48,431 bases of DNA from Sedimentisphaerales bacterium (GTDB taxonomy: Bacteria; Planctomycetota; Phycisphaerae; Sedimentisphaerales; SG8-4): positions 1-48,431 of the forward strand of contig JAFGJR010000206.1 of the NCBI GenBank assembly GCA_016928975.1, written 5' to 3'. The translations under genes were made by a program, and so were the position numbers. This document shows, piece after piece, positions 1 through 8,762 of the stretch (position 1 is the stretch's first letter; each line of letters starts with the position of its first letter). Below the pieces are notes generated by a model. It searched no databases and was not told where the DNA came from. It saw only the letters and a list, made by a program, of their open reading frames with translations.

Positions 1-508
1 GCTTTTCATCCCTTCTCCTCCAAACTTCTTTTCACCTTCACCCAAATCGAGCTTGCAATCCTCACGGCTGCTTGCTCTCGACAGTCCATGCCTCATGTTT
101 CCGTATCCTACACTTGGCAATTCAGAAAGTCAACGGAAAACTTTGCTATTTTTACAAAAACTCCATATGCATATCACCCTAAAGCCCTCATATAGCCACG
201 TCAGTGTGGCGCGTCGAGTCCGGCGGCATGTGGCCGCAAACACATTCTCCGGCGAGCCACAGACTATAAACCCTTGTATGACATGCACTTAAGTACATTC
301 CTTGGCAATCTGCGATGTGTCTTCTGCGGTTGGTCGTCCTAAAAAGTGGCTTGCACAGCTCGGTGGGGGCGAGTCAGCCCGCCAGGAGAGACTGGTGGGC
401 GAGAAAGGGAGTTTTGTCTTGAATGGGCGGCGATGGGCAGTATCTTGAGGATCGTGGGCGGGCCAAGGGGGATTGCACGCGACGCACGGCATGAAAAGGA
501 GCGAATGG
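1..508. other. Leader stretch without a supported gene
   Basis: No convincing gene is seen on either strand. The short open frames here have no ribosome binding site and compositions unlike the neighbouring proteins. The first part is more A/T-rich than the rest of the window, which fits intergenic or regulatory DNA upstream of the small gene starting at 509. Confidence 0.5.
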
Positions 509-718
509 ATGGCGAAGATCATCAAGGTCCAGTGCACCGGGCCGGGGCAGCACGACAATGAGATCGATCTGGAAGACGTGATCGGGCCGGATGTGGTGAT
601 CTACGGCGGGCCCATCGCCACCGGCCGGGACCTGCCCGCACAGATCGTTCGAAGGTGCGCCGTCTGCAATGAGGGCAGGGTCATTATTACCCGCGAGATG
701 ATTGAGCGGGTCCTCTGA
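509..718 (+). CDS. Small conserved Cys-containing protein (69 aa)
   Basis: A 69-residue protein reading MAKIIKVQCTG at the start and RCAVCNEGRVIITREM near the end. The start at 509 is chosen because AAGGAG lies about 7 bases upstream; an in-frame ATG at 473 would add 12 residues without a binding site. One Cys plus His near the N-terminus (QCTGPGQH) and a CxxC later could bind a metal such as zinc, which is inference. I recall similar short proteins in other planctomycetes but cannot name a function. It stands alone and converges with the glycosidase gene on the other strand. Confidence 0.7.
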   Translation: MAKIIKVQCTGPGQHDNEIDLEDVIGPDVVIYGGPIATGRDLPAQIVRRCAVCNEGRVIITREMIERVL

Positions 719-736
719 CGCACAACATCACCCCGA

Positions 737-2977
737 TCACGGCCCGCCGCGGACCTCCTTGACCGAAGGGGCGTGGTAGAGACCCACGCCGCTGAGCGTC
801 GGGCAGACACGACTGTCCAGGATTCGCACACGCACCCGCTCGGCAGTCACATCCTGGAAGCGAGCCAGCCGCTTGTAGCCGACCGTCGTGCCTCGCGCGA
901 ACTCCTTCCAGTCGCCCGCGTCCCAGGCGTCGAGGGCGAATGCGGAGATTCGCTGCCCGGTCTCGATGTGCTCGGCCAACTCCGCTACGTTGAACGTGCA
1001 GGACTTGCCCAGGTCGATCTCGACCGTCGCGGCGGTCGTCCAATCGTCGGTGGTCCAGTACGTCCGGCTGTCACCGTCGCTGACCTTGTCGGCGGCGAAG
1101 GCGGGATCGTTCCCACGGACACTGGATGCCTTCGCTGCGGCGCCGGCGGCCAGGTTCTCGTCGAAGATGGCATCACGCACCTTGCGAAACTCGCGCAGCC
1201 GCTGCACGTCGTTCTCGTGGATCAGACCCCTGCGATCGGGCGGCAGATTCAGCAGCAAGACGCTGTTGTAGCCGACGGAGCTGAAGTAGATGTCGAGCAG
1301 GTGCTCGACCGATTTGACCTTGTTGTCCTCCCTGGCATGGTAGAACCAGCCCGGGCGGATGGAGACATCGGTCTCCGCGGGGTACCAGACCAGGCGCTCG
1401 CCCTTGCCCAGGGCTTCGAGGCTGCCGAGATCCTTCGCGGTGCAGTTGACGATGCCGAACAGCGAGCCGTTGCTGTTGACCACGCTCCACTCGCTCTCAC
1501 GCGCGTAGCCGCGCTCGTTGCCGACCCAGCGGAGGTCCGGCCCGTTGAAGATGACGGCGTTGGGCTGGAGCTCCCGAACGATCGCGTAGTAGCCGTTCCA
1601 GTCGTACTCCATGTCCTTGGCGTTCTCGCCTTTGGCGCCGTCGAACCAGACCTCGGTAATCTCGCCGTAATGGGTCAGGATTTCTCGCAACTGGTTCTTG
1701 TAGAACTTGTTGTAGCCCTCGGTGTCGCCGTAGGTGGGCTCGTGCCGGTCCCACGGGGACAGATACAATCCGAGCTTCAGGCCCGCCTCGCGGCACGCCC
1801 GGGCCAGCTCGCCGACGATGTCGCCTTTTCCGTTCTTGTATGGACTGTTCCTGACGGAATGCTCCGTGTACTTGCTGGGCCACAGGCAGAAGCCGTCATG
1901 ATGCTTGGCGGTGAGGATAATCATTTTCATCCCGACGTCTTTGCACGTCTTGACCCACTGGCGGACATCGAGCGCGGTGGGATTGAAGATCGCCGGGCTC
2001 TCGGTGCCGTCGCCCCACTCTCTATCCGTGAACGCGTTCACGGTGTAATGGATGAATCCGATGACCTCCAGTTGCTGCCAGGCAAGCTGTTGCGGCGAGG
2101 GACGAACCTCGGCCGCACGGCGAATCAAGTCCCGTCGCTCACTGTCCGCGGCCGATTTGAATCCGCCGACGGGATCGTAGACCCGCACGTAGTCGACGAC
2201 GAAGGTGTCGGGCAGAGCCGCCTGCTTGATATCGCCGGCCCAGGTCCCGATCTCCTCGGTGAGCTTGGCATATTGCGGCACCTGCGAGACCCCGCCGGCG
2301 CGGGAGCGCCAGGTTTCCTTGCCGTCCACGTAGAATACGTACTCCTCGGGCGTCCACAGCAGGCCAAAGGTGTGAAAGCCCTCGCTCAAACCGGGCACTT
2401 CAAACTTCGTACCGGCGTGCTGATGGGCCTTGCCGTAGCCGTCCCAGTGCAGGTTCTGAGTCGTGCGGTCATCGAGCCAGGGCTTTTCCATGACGTCGAT
2501 CTCCGTGCCGTCGCGCCCGTCGTTGCCGACCCTGCCGACAGTGTCCGCATGGAGCCAGAAAGCGGGCCAATGCCCCTGCTGCTCGGGGAACTGGCACCGG
2601 CAGACCCAGTAGCCGTACCGATGCTCGAATTTGCCTCTCGTGCGGACCGATCCGCACGTGTAGCGGTCGCCGTCTTTCTTCGTCCGCAGGATCAAATGAC
2701 CCGCACCATCCGTGTAGGCATCCTCTTTGACCCAGAACCCGTCGCGGCGCTTCCAGTCGCCGCACAATTCCCATTTCGTCTGGTCCACCGCGTCACCGTC
2801 GAATTCATCGCTCCAGGCCAGTCGCCAGCTCTGGCCATCGGGCAGTGGCGGCAGCCATTCCGTCGCGCCGGCCTGCTGCGTCTGAGGCGTCGCCCACAGC
2901 GACACAGCAAAGCAGGGAATGAGGATAAAAGGGAGTCTCCGCGTGGCTCGCAACTGTGGTGCGCTTTTCATAATCAC
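737..2977 (-). CDS. Secreted GH16-GH29 bimodular glycoside hydrolase with C-terminal discoidin-like domain
   Basis: A 746-residue exported polysaccharide-degrading enzyme. A signal peptide (about residues 1-38, arginines then a hydrophobic stretch) precedes a GH16 domain (about 45-270) with the catalytic motif EIDVME at 159-164 (E159 nucleophile, E164 acid/base by family rule). A GH29-type alpha-L-fucosidase domain follows (about 285-600) with HYT, KHHDGF and WFDG; D446 in WFDG is the expected nucleophile. The last 140 residues look like an F5/8 type C (discoidin) carbohydrate-binding domain. GH16 cuts beta-glucans or galactans internally and GH29 removes fucose, so the likely substrate is a fucose-bearing algal or mucin-like glycan. 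It stands alone, with no sulfatase or SusCD-type neighbour. Module assignments are firm; the substrate is inferred. Confidence 0.88.
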   Translation of the reverse strand: MIMKSAPQLRATRRLPFILIPCFAVSLWATPQTQQAGATEWLPPLPDGQSWRLAWSDEFDGDAVDQTKWELCGDWKRRDGFWVKEDAYTDGAGHLILRTKKDGDRYTCGSVRTRGKFEHRYGYWVCRCQFPEQQGHWPAFWLHADTVGRVGNDGRDGTEIDVMEKPWLDDRTTQNLHWDGYGKAHQHAGTKFEVPGLSEGFHTFGLLWTPEEYVFYVDGKETWRSRAGGVSQVPQYAKLTEEIGTWAGDIKQAALPDTFVVDYVRVYDPVGGFKSAADSERRDLIRRAAEVRPSPQQLAWQQLEVIGFIHYTVNAFTDREWGDGTESPAIFNPTALDVRQWVKTCKDVGMKMIILTAKHHDGFCLWPSKYTEHSVRNSPYKNGKGDIVGELARACREAGLKLGLYLSPWDRHEPTYGDTEGYNKFYKNQLREILTHYGEITEVWFDGAKGENAKDMEYDWNGYYAIVRELQPNAVIFNGPDLRWVGNERGYARESEWSVVNSNGSLFGIVNCTAKDLGSLEALGKGERLVWYPAETDVSIRPGWFYHAREDNKVKSVEHLLDIYFSSVGYNSVLLLNLPPDRRGLIHENDVQRLREFRKVRDAIFDENLAAGAAAKASSVRGNDPAFAADKVSDGDSRTYWTTDDWTTAATVEIDLGKSCTFNVAELAEHIETGQRISAFALDAWDAGDWKEFARGTTVGYKRLARFQDVTAERVRVRILDSRVCPTLSGVGLYHAPSVKEVRGGP

Positions 2978-2986
2978 TCCTACCCG

Positions 2987-3628
2987 TCAGCTCTGTCCGG
3001 CCTTTGTCCGTTGCGTCGCGGTCAGGCCGGAATACACGGTAATCGCAATCATGGCGGCGAACGTGACGATCGTAAACCACTGTCCCCACAGGGCATCCGG
3101 CACGTGCGCCGTCTTGACGAGCACGGTCCCGATAGCGAAGGTCTGGATGAACATCTTGATCTTGCCCGACCGGACGGCGGCGAAGTTGATGCCGCGGGCC
3201 TCCGCCAGGTGACGCAGGACAGTGACATAGGTTTCCCGCAGGATGAGAATGCCCGCGACGAGCCACTGGATGATCGCCAGCGTCACCGGTCCCCAGTCAA
3301 AGAGCCGGGGGACGCCGATGATCGCGAAGCACACGAAGGCGCCGCAGACCAGCACCTTATCGACGAGAGGATCGACCATGCGGCCGAACTTGCTCGACGC
3401 GTTGAACCGCCGCGCGATATGACCGTCCACGATGTCCGTCAGGCCGGCCACCACGAAGATGACGAAGGCGACGTCCAGAAAGAACGAACGGTCCGCCAGG
3501 CGCGGCGAGTAGAGGATCATACCCAGGAAGATCACGGTCAGGCCCAAACGGATGAAGGTCAACATGTTCGGCACGTGTTTCCACATGGCCGAGAGTGTAC
3601 TGAGGCCGGCAGGCGGCTTCAATATCAA
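2987..3628 (-). CDS. pgsA: CDP-diacylglycerol--glycerol-3-phosphate 3-phosphatidyltransferase
   Basis: A membrane enzyme of phosphatidylglycerol synthesis. The CDP-alcohol phosphatidyltransferase signature Dx2DGx2ARx8Gx3Dx3D is complete (TDIVDGHIARR ... GRMVDPLVDK), and several hydrophobic segments span the protein. The longest frame starts with TTG at 3628, overlapping the rimO stop by four bases; an ATG at 3586 (MWKHVPNMLTF) gives a more usual N-terminus, since the family normally begins just before the PNxLTxxR motif. Neither start has a strong ribosome binding site, so translational coupling to rimO is likely. PgsA is preferred over other CDP-alcohol transferases because of the MLTFIRLG start and the length. 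Confidence 0.88.
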   Translation of the reverse strand: MILKPPAGLSTLSAMWKHVPNMLTFIRLGLTVIFLGMILYSPRLADRSFFLDVAFVIFVVAGLTDIVDGHIARRFNASSKFGRMVDPLVDKVLVCGAFVCFAIIGVPRLFDWGPVTLAIIQWLVAGILILRETYVTVLRHLAEARGINFAAVRSGKIKMFIQTFAIGTVLVKTAHVPDALWGQWFTIVTFAAMIAITVYSGLTATQRTKAGQS

Positions 3629-4992
3629 ATTTGCCGGACCAGCAGATCGTAGTCCCGCGTCCCGACGACCTTGCCCCGGATGAACTCACCCGGCGCCAGT
3701 CTCGATCTGCGGCGCCCGCGCGCTGGGCGGCCCTCAATGAGACAAACACTGTCGATATCGGGCGCCTGGCCGTAAAATCGCCCGCGTGCCCTGTCGCAAC
3801 CCTCCACGGAGTCGATGAGACAGCGAAGCTCGCCGCCGACGCGCCGCCGGTTCCGGGCGAATGCGATCTCCTGCTGCGCCAGCATTAGATCCTCCAGGCG
3901 CTTCTGTTTGACCCCGTCGGGAACTGGGTCGGGGAATGTGGCGGCCGGCGTCCCCGACTCCGGATAGAATGTGAACACACCGAGCGCATCGAATTGAGCC
4001 CACCGGATGAACTCGAGAAGTTCATCGAACTGGTTCTGTGTCTCGCCCGGAAAACCCACGATCAGCGTGGTCCGCAGCGCGATGTCCGGGATGGCGATGC
4101 GAAGGCTCTCCACGAGCTTGCGGAGCCGGTCGTGAGTGTCCGGCCGACGCATGGCTTTGAGAATCGCGTCACTGGCGTGCTGGACAGGGATATCGAGGTA
4201 GTGAACGATCTTTTCGCTGCGGGCGATGGTCTCGATCAATGCGTCCGTGATGCCTGTAGGATAGGCGTAGAGGATGCGAATCCACGAAAGACCCGAAATC
4301 TCCTCCATTTGTGAGAGCAGGGAGGCGAGACCGTCTTTCATTTTCAGGTCGCGGCCATAGAGGGTCGTGTCCTGGCCGATGAGACAGAGTTCCACGGCCC
4401 CCGAGCCGACCAGTTCCCGCGCCTCATCGAGAATCCGGGGGATAGGCTTGCTTCGGTACGGGCCGCGAATCGCCGGAATCGTGCAGAAGGAACACCGATG
4501 GTCGCATCCTTCACTGATCCGCAGATAGGCGCTGTGGGCGGGACCGATGCGCAGTCTGGTCCGATCGTCCGCCACGCTGCACGGCGCCGGCCCAAGATAA
4601 ACCAAAGGTTTCGCGACGGCCAGTGTGTCCTGAATGATCTGCGCGATGGCGTCACGCTGCTCGAGCCCGACAATCGCATCAATGCCCTCGACCTCGCCAA
4701 GCAGCTCGACACCGGCGCGCTGGGGCAGGCAGCCGGCCACAATCACCTTGCGAACGCGCCCTTTTCTCTTGGCCTTGACAGCCTGTCGGATGGCGTCGAG
4801 CGATTCCTCTTTCGCCGGGGCAATGAAGCCGCACGTGTTGATGATGACAATATCCGCCCGCTCCGGCTCTCCTACGATGAGCAGGCCCGCCTCGGCAATC
4901 TGCGCCAACATTCTCTCGCTGTCGACGAGGTTCTTCGGACAACCCAGGGCGATGAACCCGACCGTCACGGTTTTCTGCGTTTTTCGCGTCAT
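3625..4992 (-). CDS. rimO: Ribosomal protein S12 methylthiotransferase RimO
   Basis: A 455-residue radical SAM enzyme that adds a methylthio group to the conserved aspartate of ribosomal protein S12. The N-terminal UPF0004 domain carries three cluster cysteines (C18 in GCPKNLVDSE, C54 in NTCGF, C88 in AGCLPQ). The radical SAM motif CxxxCxxC is at 163-170 (SEGCDHRCSFC). A TRAM-like domain closes the protein. GCPKNLVDSE and the C-terminal YDLLV favour RimO over MiaB. Length is normal. It is the first gene of a pair with pgsA; no close promoter was identified. Confidence 0.95.
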   Translation of the reverse strand: MTRKTQKTVTVGFIALGCPKNLVDSERMLAQIAEAGLLIVGEPERADIVIINTCGFIAPAKEESLDAIRQAVKAKRKGRVRKVIVAGCLPQRAGVELLGEVEGIDAIVGLEQRDAIAQIIQDTLAVAKPLVYLGPAPCSVADDRTRLRIGPAHSAYLRISEGCDHRCSFCTIPAIRGPYRSKPIPRILDEARELVGSGAVELCLIGQDTTLYGRDLKMKDGLASLLSQMEEISGLSWIRILYAYPTGITDALIETIARSEKIVHYLDIPVQHASDAILKAMRRPDTHDRLRKLVESLRIAIPDIALRTTLIVGFPGETQNQFDELLEFIRWAQFDALGVFTFYPESGTPAATFPDPVPDGVKQKRLEDLMLAQQEIAFARNRRRVGGELRCLIDSVEGCDRARGRFYGQAPDIDSVCLIEGRPARGRRRSRLAPGEFIRGKVVGTRDYDLLVRQI

Positions 4993-5087
4993 AAGAGCCC
5001 ACGTTAGCAGGAAAGTGCCATTCTGTCGAACCCCTTGGGGCCGGCGGTCGCAAAACGGCCATTTTTCCTAATTGGATCAAAACAGCC

Positions 5088-5115
5088 TTGACGATACTAA
5101 TCGGTGGAATAAAAT
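5088..5115 (+). promoter_or_regulatory. Sigma70-type promoter before secretin-like gene
   Basis: TTGACG at 5088-5093 and TAAAAT at 5110-5115 are separated by 16 bases in an A/T-rich patch between the divergent rimO and secretin genes. A strong AAAGGAGG lies at 5142-5149 but is too far from the usable starts at 5197, 5209 or 5227 to select one of them. Confidence 0.6.
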
Positions 5116-5196
5116 ACACTACACTGCCGTCTACCTGCGAGAAAGGAGGTTCGAGGGTAGAACAACACTGAGTGTGCATCGTCACAGAACCGACTG

Positions 5197-6966
5197 GTGA
5201 AGACGCCTATGGGGAATCAGAGCCACATGACCAGCCGCATCGGGGGACTGTTTGTGGCTTTTGTTCTTTTCGGATCGCTGTGCCTGTCCGGCTGCAGTGA
5301 TTGGCCGGACGAGCGCGCTACGGCCATCGAAGCACAAAATATTCTGCGCAACCTCAGCCGGATCGAGACCGTCCCGGATCCCAATGTCCGCGGACCGGCC
5401 ATCTACTCATCGCCTCCCAAGAAGATCAAGCAGATGGTGGGCGGGGGCGAAGAGTGGAAGCTGATCTACTTCTGCAAGTACCACACGGCGGAAGAGATGA
5501 AGCAGATCATCAACGAGCAGTTCGCCACGAAGCTGTTCGATGAAAAGGGCAAGAGCACCAGCGTGGCGGACTACACAGTCACGGCCAATCCGGCAACCAA
5601 CCAGCTCATCGTCCGATGTCCTCTCGAGCAGGACATCGACGCGGTCACGGAGATCATCAACGAGGTGGACATTCCCCCTATCCAGGTCCGCATCGACTGC
5701 ATGGTCTCGGAACTGTACGCGGATCTGACTGTGGACCGTGAGACGTCCATCCTGATCGAGGATCTCTTCGGGGAAGGAGTCAAGCTGGGCGGAGAGGAGA
5801 CCAACGACAATCTGGCATTCCCCGGCGCGGCCCTGCGCGACCCCGCCCGGGCCAAGTTCGGTCTGAAGATCGGCGTCTCTCGGGGCCTGGAAGGCCACCG
5901 AGTGCAGGCCCTGGTCGACATCCTCGTCTCCCGGGGCTATCTGAAAATCCTTATGAACCCGGTCCTTGAAGTCTTAAATGGGGAACCCGCGAAGATCCAG
6001 TCCAAACAGCATGTGCCCCTCCAGCAGATCAGCATTCGGGGCGGCTTCGGCGACACCACTTTTATCGAGTCCAAGACCGAATACTACGATATCATCGATT
6101 CGTTGATGGTCACGCCGCACGTATTCGCCGACGGATTCATCGGTCTGGAGACACAGGCGCAGATCGCCGCCTACCTGACGCCGGAGGGCATCAAGCAGAC
6201 CCCTATCGTGACCGAACGAATGATCACGAACAAGGACAACCGAATTCGGCTCGGGGAGAGCCTGATCATCGGCGGCATCCGCAAGACGGAGAAGCGCGAC
6301 GTGGTTCGCGGCGTGCCGATCCTGAAGGATATCCCGTTGCTCAATCTGTTGTTCTCCGGCAGAGACTTCGAGGAGCGGGCCACCGAGGTCATCTTCATCC
6401 TGACGCCGAGCATCTCGACGGGCGGAAGACCCAATGAAGAAATCGTCCAGTTCCTGAGAGAGCAGCACTCGGCGCCGGTAAGCCAGTCGTTCCCGGAGAA
6501 AGTGATGGATCCGCTCGGCCTCAAGGCGCGCGAGCAGGAGCGGCAGCGACGGCTCGAGGAGGCCCGGGAGGCCAGACAGCAGCACGAGGCGCACGCCACC
6601 ATCACCCGCCTGGAGGCCATGGAAACCGGCCAGCAGATTGAGGACTTGCAGGCGGAGCTGGAGAAGACGAAAGTCCAGGTACAGCAGATGGGAAGCAAGG
6701 CGGATGCGGCGACCTCGCGAGCCGAGGAAGCAGAGGCCGCGGCGATGAAGGCCGCCGATGAAGCCAAGCAAGCCAAGGAGCAAGCGGCGCAGAGCCAGAG
6801 TCAGGCTCAGCCGGCCAAGCAGGAGCCGCCGGCCCCGCCGAAGACGGACGCGCCCAAAGAACCGGCGGCGCAGCAACCGAATAGTCCGCAGCCGAAACCG
6901 GCTGAACAGAAGGCTCAAGAGTCCCAAGCAGATCCCAGTAAGACCCAAGAGCAGAAACAGGGCTGA
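5197..6966 (+). CDS. Secretin-like outer-membrane lipoprotein with coiled-coil tail (GspD/PilQ family)
   Basis: A 589-residue exported protein. The lipobox LCLSGC puts the acylated cysteine at residue 33. A short N-domain region (about 80-165, 'VTANPATNQLIVRCP') is followed by a secretin domain (about 245-405) ending in the typical VPILKDIPLLNLLF and TEVIFILTPSI blocks. Residues 430-530 are a charged coiled coil, and the tail is rich in Gln, Pro, Ala and Lys. Secretins form the outer-membrane channel of type II secretion and type IV pili. Only one clear N-type domain is present, fewer than in classical GspD. The start is uncertain: GTG 5197 is the longest frame, and ATG 5227 gives a tidy 22-residue signal peptide. 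No other secretion gene adjoins it, although pseudopilin-like genes lie at 46-48 kb. Confidence 0.82.
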   Translation: MKTPMGNQSHMTSRIGGLFVAFVLFGSLCLSGCSDWPDERATAIEAQNILRNLSRIETVPDPNVRGPAIYSSPPKKIKQMVGGGEEWKLIYFCKYHTAEEMKQIINEQFATKLFDEKGKSTSVADYTVTANPATNQLIVRCPLEQDIDAVTEIINEVDIPPIQVRIDCMVSELYADLTVDRETSILIEDLFGEGVKLGGEETNDNLAFPGAALRDPARAKFGLKIGVSRGLEGHRVQALVDILVSRGYLKILMNPVLEVLNGEPAKIQSKQHVPLQQISIRGGFGDTTFIESKTEYYDIIDSLMVTPHVFADGFIGLETQAQIAAYLTPEGIKQTPIVTERMITNKDNRIRLGESLIIGGIRKTEKRDVVRGVPILKDIPLLNLLFSGRDFEERATEVIFILTPSISTGGRPNEEIVQFLREQHSAPVSQSFPEKVMDPLGLKAREQERQRRLEEAREARQQHEAHATITRLEAMETGQQIEDLQAELEKTKVQVQQMGSKADAATSRAEEAEAAAMKAADEAKQAKEQAAQSQSQAQPAKQEPPAPPKTDAPKEPAAQQPNSPQPKPAEQKAQESQADPSKTQEQKQG

Positions 6967-7047
6967 CCCCCCCTGATCGCCGAGACAGCCCTGGCAACGT
7001 TTCGTGTCTGACGTACTTACGCGCTAACCTGTTTGGAGGCATGACCC

Positions 7048-7521
7048 ATGGACAACTTGGGCAACGGCGGTTCTCCTGCCGCCAATTCCGATAAGCCGAT
7101 TCCCTTCGAGGATGGGCCGAGCGCTCCGACTCCCGCGAAGGTGCCCCCCGCCGGTTCCTCGGCGCCGGTCTCTCGTGCTCCGTTGAATCTGGGTGGCACG
7201 GGCTCGCCCGTATCCGGTTCGGCAGCGACAAGCCCGCCAGCCGCGAGCCATCCGGCACCGGCGGCCGCTCCAAGAGTCCAGGCGCCGCAGGCGCCTCTCA
7301 GGAAACCCGTGGCGGCGGGTCCCGCACACACCGGGCGGATCTCGAATTGCAGGACGTTCTTCACCAAGCTCCATCCTGGCGCCATCAGATTCCTCGATGA
7401 CCAGATCACGTCTTGGCTGAAGGAGAACCCAGGGGTCATCGTCAAGCATACGAACGTGATCACGGGCGATATCGTGGACAAGAAGACCGAGCCTAATATC
7501 CTTGTCACCGTGTGGTACTGA
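7048..7521 (+). CDS. Conserved hypothetical protein, Pro/Ala-rich N-terminus plus compact C-terminal domain
   Basis: A 157-residue protein with no signal peptide. Residues 1-95 are low complexity (Pro, Ala, Ser, Gly) and probably disordered. Residues 97-157 form a compact domain containing FFTKLHPGAIRFLDDQI, HTNVITGDIVDKKTEPNI and a C-terminal TVWY. I recall short stand-alone proteins of this C-terminal type in other planctomycetes but know no function. It follows the secretin-like gene on the same strand after about 80 bases, so co-transcription is possible; a role in secretion is only guilt by association. Confidence 0.65.
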   Translation: MDNLGNGGSPAANSDKPIPFEDGPSAPTPAKVPPAGSSAPVSRAPLNLGGTGSPVSGSAATSPPAASHPAPAAAPRVQAPQAPLRKPVAAGPAHTGRISNCRTFFTKLHPGAIRFLDDQITSWLKENPGVIVKHTNVITGDIVDKKTEPNILVTVWY

Positions 7522-7822
7522 GGCTCGCACGTTCACTCATGCAGCCTTGCTCCTCCAAGGGCTGTTTCCACGTGAGAGGTCTACTCTTATCGGTCGTTCT
7601 TGGGTTCACGGGCGCGAGCGACCCCGGTGGGAACCACGGAAGCCCTGTGCGGACCCTGCCACCCGCCGACGGGCCGACCGCAGGGTAGACACCGGCGCAG
7701 TCTGCCGCTAATATTATGGCCATAAAACTGCTTGACAGTGCCGCCCGGTTCGAGTACTTTCTTGAAATTTCGCCGTCTCTTTGTCGTAGGCAATGTAGGT
7801 CAGAGGTGATTTGGAGGTATTT
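7522..7822 (+). other. Intergenic leader of the rpsB operon
   Basis: About 300 bases without a gene. A weak stem near 7541-7570 (AGCCTTG against CAAGGGCT, then TTT) may end the preceding transcript. The only clear signal is the promoter at 7732-7760. No conserved S2-binding leader structure could be recognised by eye. Confidence 0.4.
7732..7760 (+). promoter_or_regulatory. Sigma70-type promoter of rpsB-tsf-pyrH-frr
   Basis: TTGACA at 7732-7737 and TACTTT at 7755-7760 with a 17-base spacer. It lies about 60 bases before the rpsB start, as expected for a strong ribosomal-protein promoter. Confidence 0.65.
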
Positions 7823-8701
7823 GTGGCTAAACAGTTGGCGCGGGAACTCATCAACGCGGGAGTGCACTTCGGACACGGTGTCAGCCGGTGGAATCCGAAG
7901 ATGGCTCCTTATATCTTTGCCAAGCGTGGCAACATTCACATTATCGACGTCAAGAAGACCCTCCGGGGCGTTCTGATCGCCAAGAAGCTGCTCGCCGAGG
8001 TCGTTTCCTCGGGGAGCGACGTGGTCTTCGTGGGGACCAAGCGCCAGGCGCAAAAGGCGGTGGAAGCAGCGGCGAACCGATGCGGAATGCACTTCGTGTC
8101 GGAGCGATGGCTTGGTGGCATGCTGACCAATTTCCGAACGATCCGCTCGCGTCTGCAGCGTTTGGAGCAACTGGAGTCGATGGAGCAGGACGGCACGCTC
8201 GAGTCCGAGAGCAAGAAGCAGGCGTCGCGGCTCAAGCGTGAGATGCGGAAGATCCGGACAAACCTCGAAGGCGTGCGGAAGATGACGAGGCTTCCGGGAG
8301 CGGTTGTCGTCGTCGACGCCAAGAAAGAGTACCTGGCGCTGCGAGAGGCGGGTAAGCTGTCGATTCCGACCGTCGGTGTCCTCGACACGGATTCGGACCC
8401 GGACACAGTCGATGTGGCAATCCCCGCCAACGACGACTCCATCCGGGCGGTGGAGATCATCCTCAACGAGCTGGCGGATGCAGTGGCGGTCGGCAAGACA
8501 ATGGTCTCCGCTCGCCAGCAGGAGACGGGCCCTCGGCCTCCGCGGCGAGTGCGGCCTCGAAGACCGGCCATGGCCCGCGTGGAGGGTAGAGAGCCCTCGA
8601 CCGTCGTCGCCGGTGGGAGCGAAGCCGCGGAGACGGACGAGCCACCCCTTCCGCCGGAAGGGAGCACCCCTCAGCAAGACAATCAGCCGGCCGGGACGTA
8701 G
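7823..8701 (+). CDS. rpsB: 30S ribosomal protein S2
   Basis: Ribosomal protein S2 of the small subunit. The N-terminus VAKQLARELINAGVHFGHG, the RWLGGMLTNFRTI block and the NDD segment (IPANDDSIRAVEIIL) are diagnostic. GTG 7823 is preferred because GGAGG lies 5 bases upstream and because it gives the usual S2 start; an in-frame TTG at 7811 overlaps that site. The family core ends near residue 230. A further 60 residues, rich in Pro, Arg, Glu and Gly, form a probably disordered extension. It is first in the conserved rpsB-tsf-pyrH-frr order, behind the promoter at 7732-7760. Confidence 0.96.
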   Translation: MAKQLARELINAGVHFGHGVSRWNPKMAPYIFAKRGNIHIIDVKKTLRGVLIAKKLLAEVVSSGSDVVFVGTKRQAQKAVEAAANRCGMHFVSERWLGGMLTNFRTIRSRLQRLEQLESMEQDGTLESESKKQASRLKREMRKIRTNLEGVRKMTRLPGAVVVVDAKKEYLALREAGKLSIPTVGVLDTDSDPDTVDVAIPANDDSIRAVEIILNELADAVAVGKTMVSARQQETGPRPPRRVRPRRPAMARVEGREPSTVVAGGSEAAETDEPPLPPEGSTPQQDNQPAGT

Positions 8702-8762
8702 CCCCTCGACAGACCAGGCGAAGCAGATCCTCTGACAAAGACAAGAAACGGGAGTTGGTGAA

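Noticed and set aside
53..292. A 79-codon frame at the left edge
   Set aside because: No binding site, odd composition and no likeness to known proteins.
773..3652. A 959-codon open frame on the + strand
   Set aside because: It lies opposite the GH16-GH29 and pgsA genes, has no family likeness or binding site, and is explained by high GC in the third codon positions of the true genes.
5974..6948. A 324-codon Leu/Arg-rich frame on the - strand
   Set aside because: It is the complement of the Ala/Gln/Glu-rich secretin tail; composition alone produces it.
7740..7765. tRNA-like GGTTCGAGT sequence
   Set aside because: No acceptor or anticodon stem could be built around it; it is the spacer of the rpsB promoter.
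8463..8744. Rho-independent terminator at the rpsB-tsf junction
   Set aside because: Several GC-rich complementary stretches occur in the S2 tail, but none is followed by a T-run.
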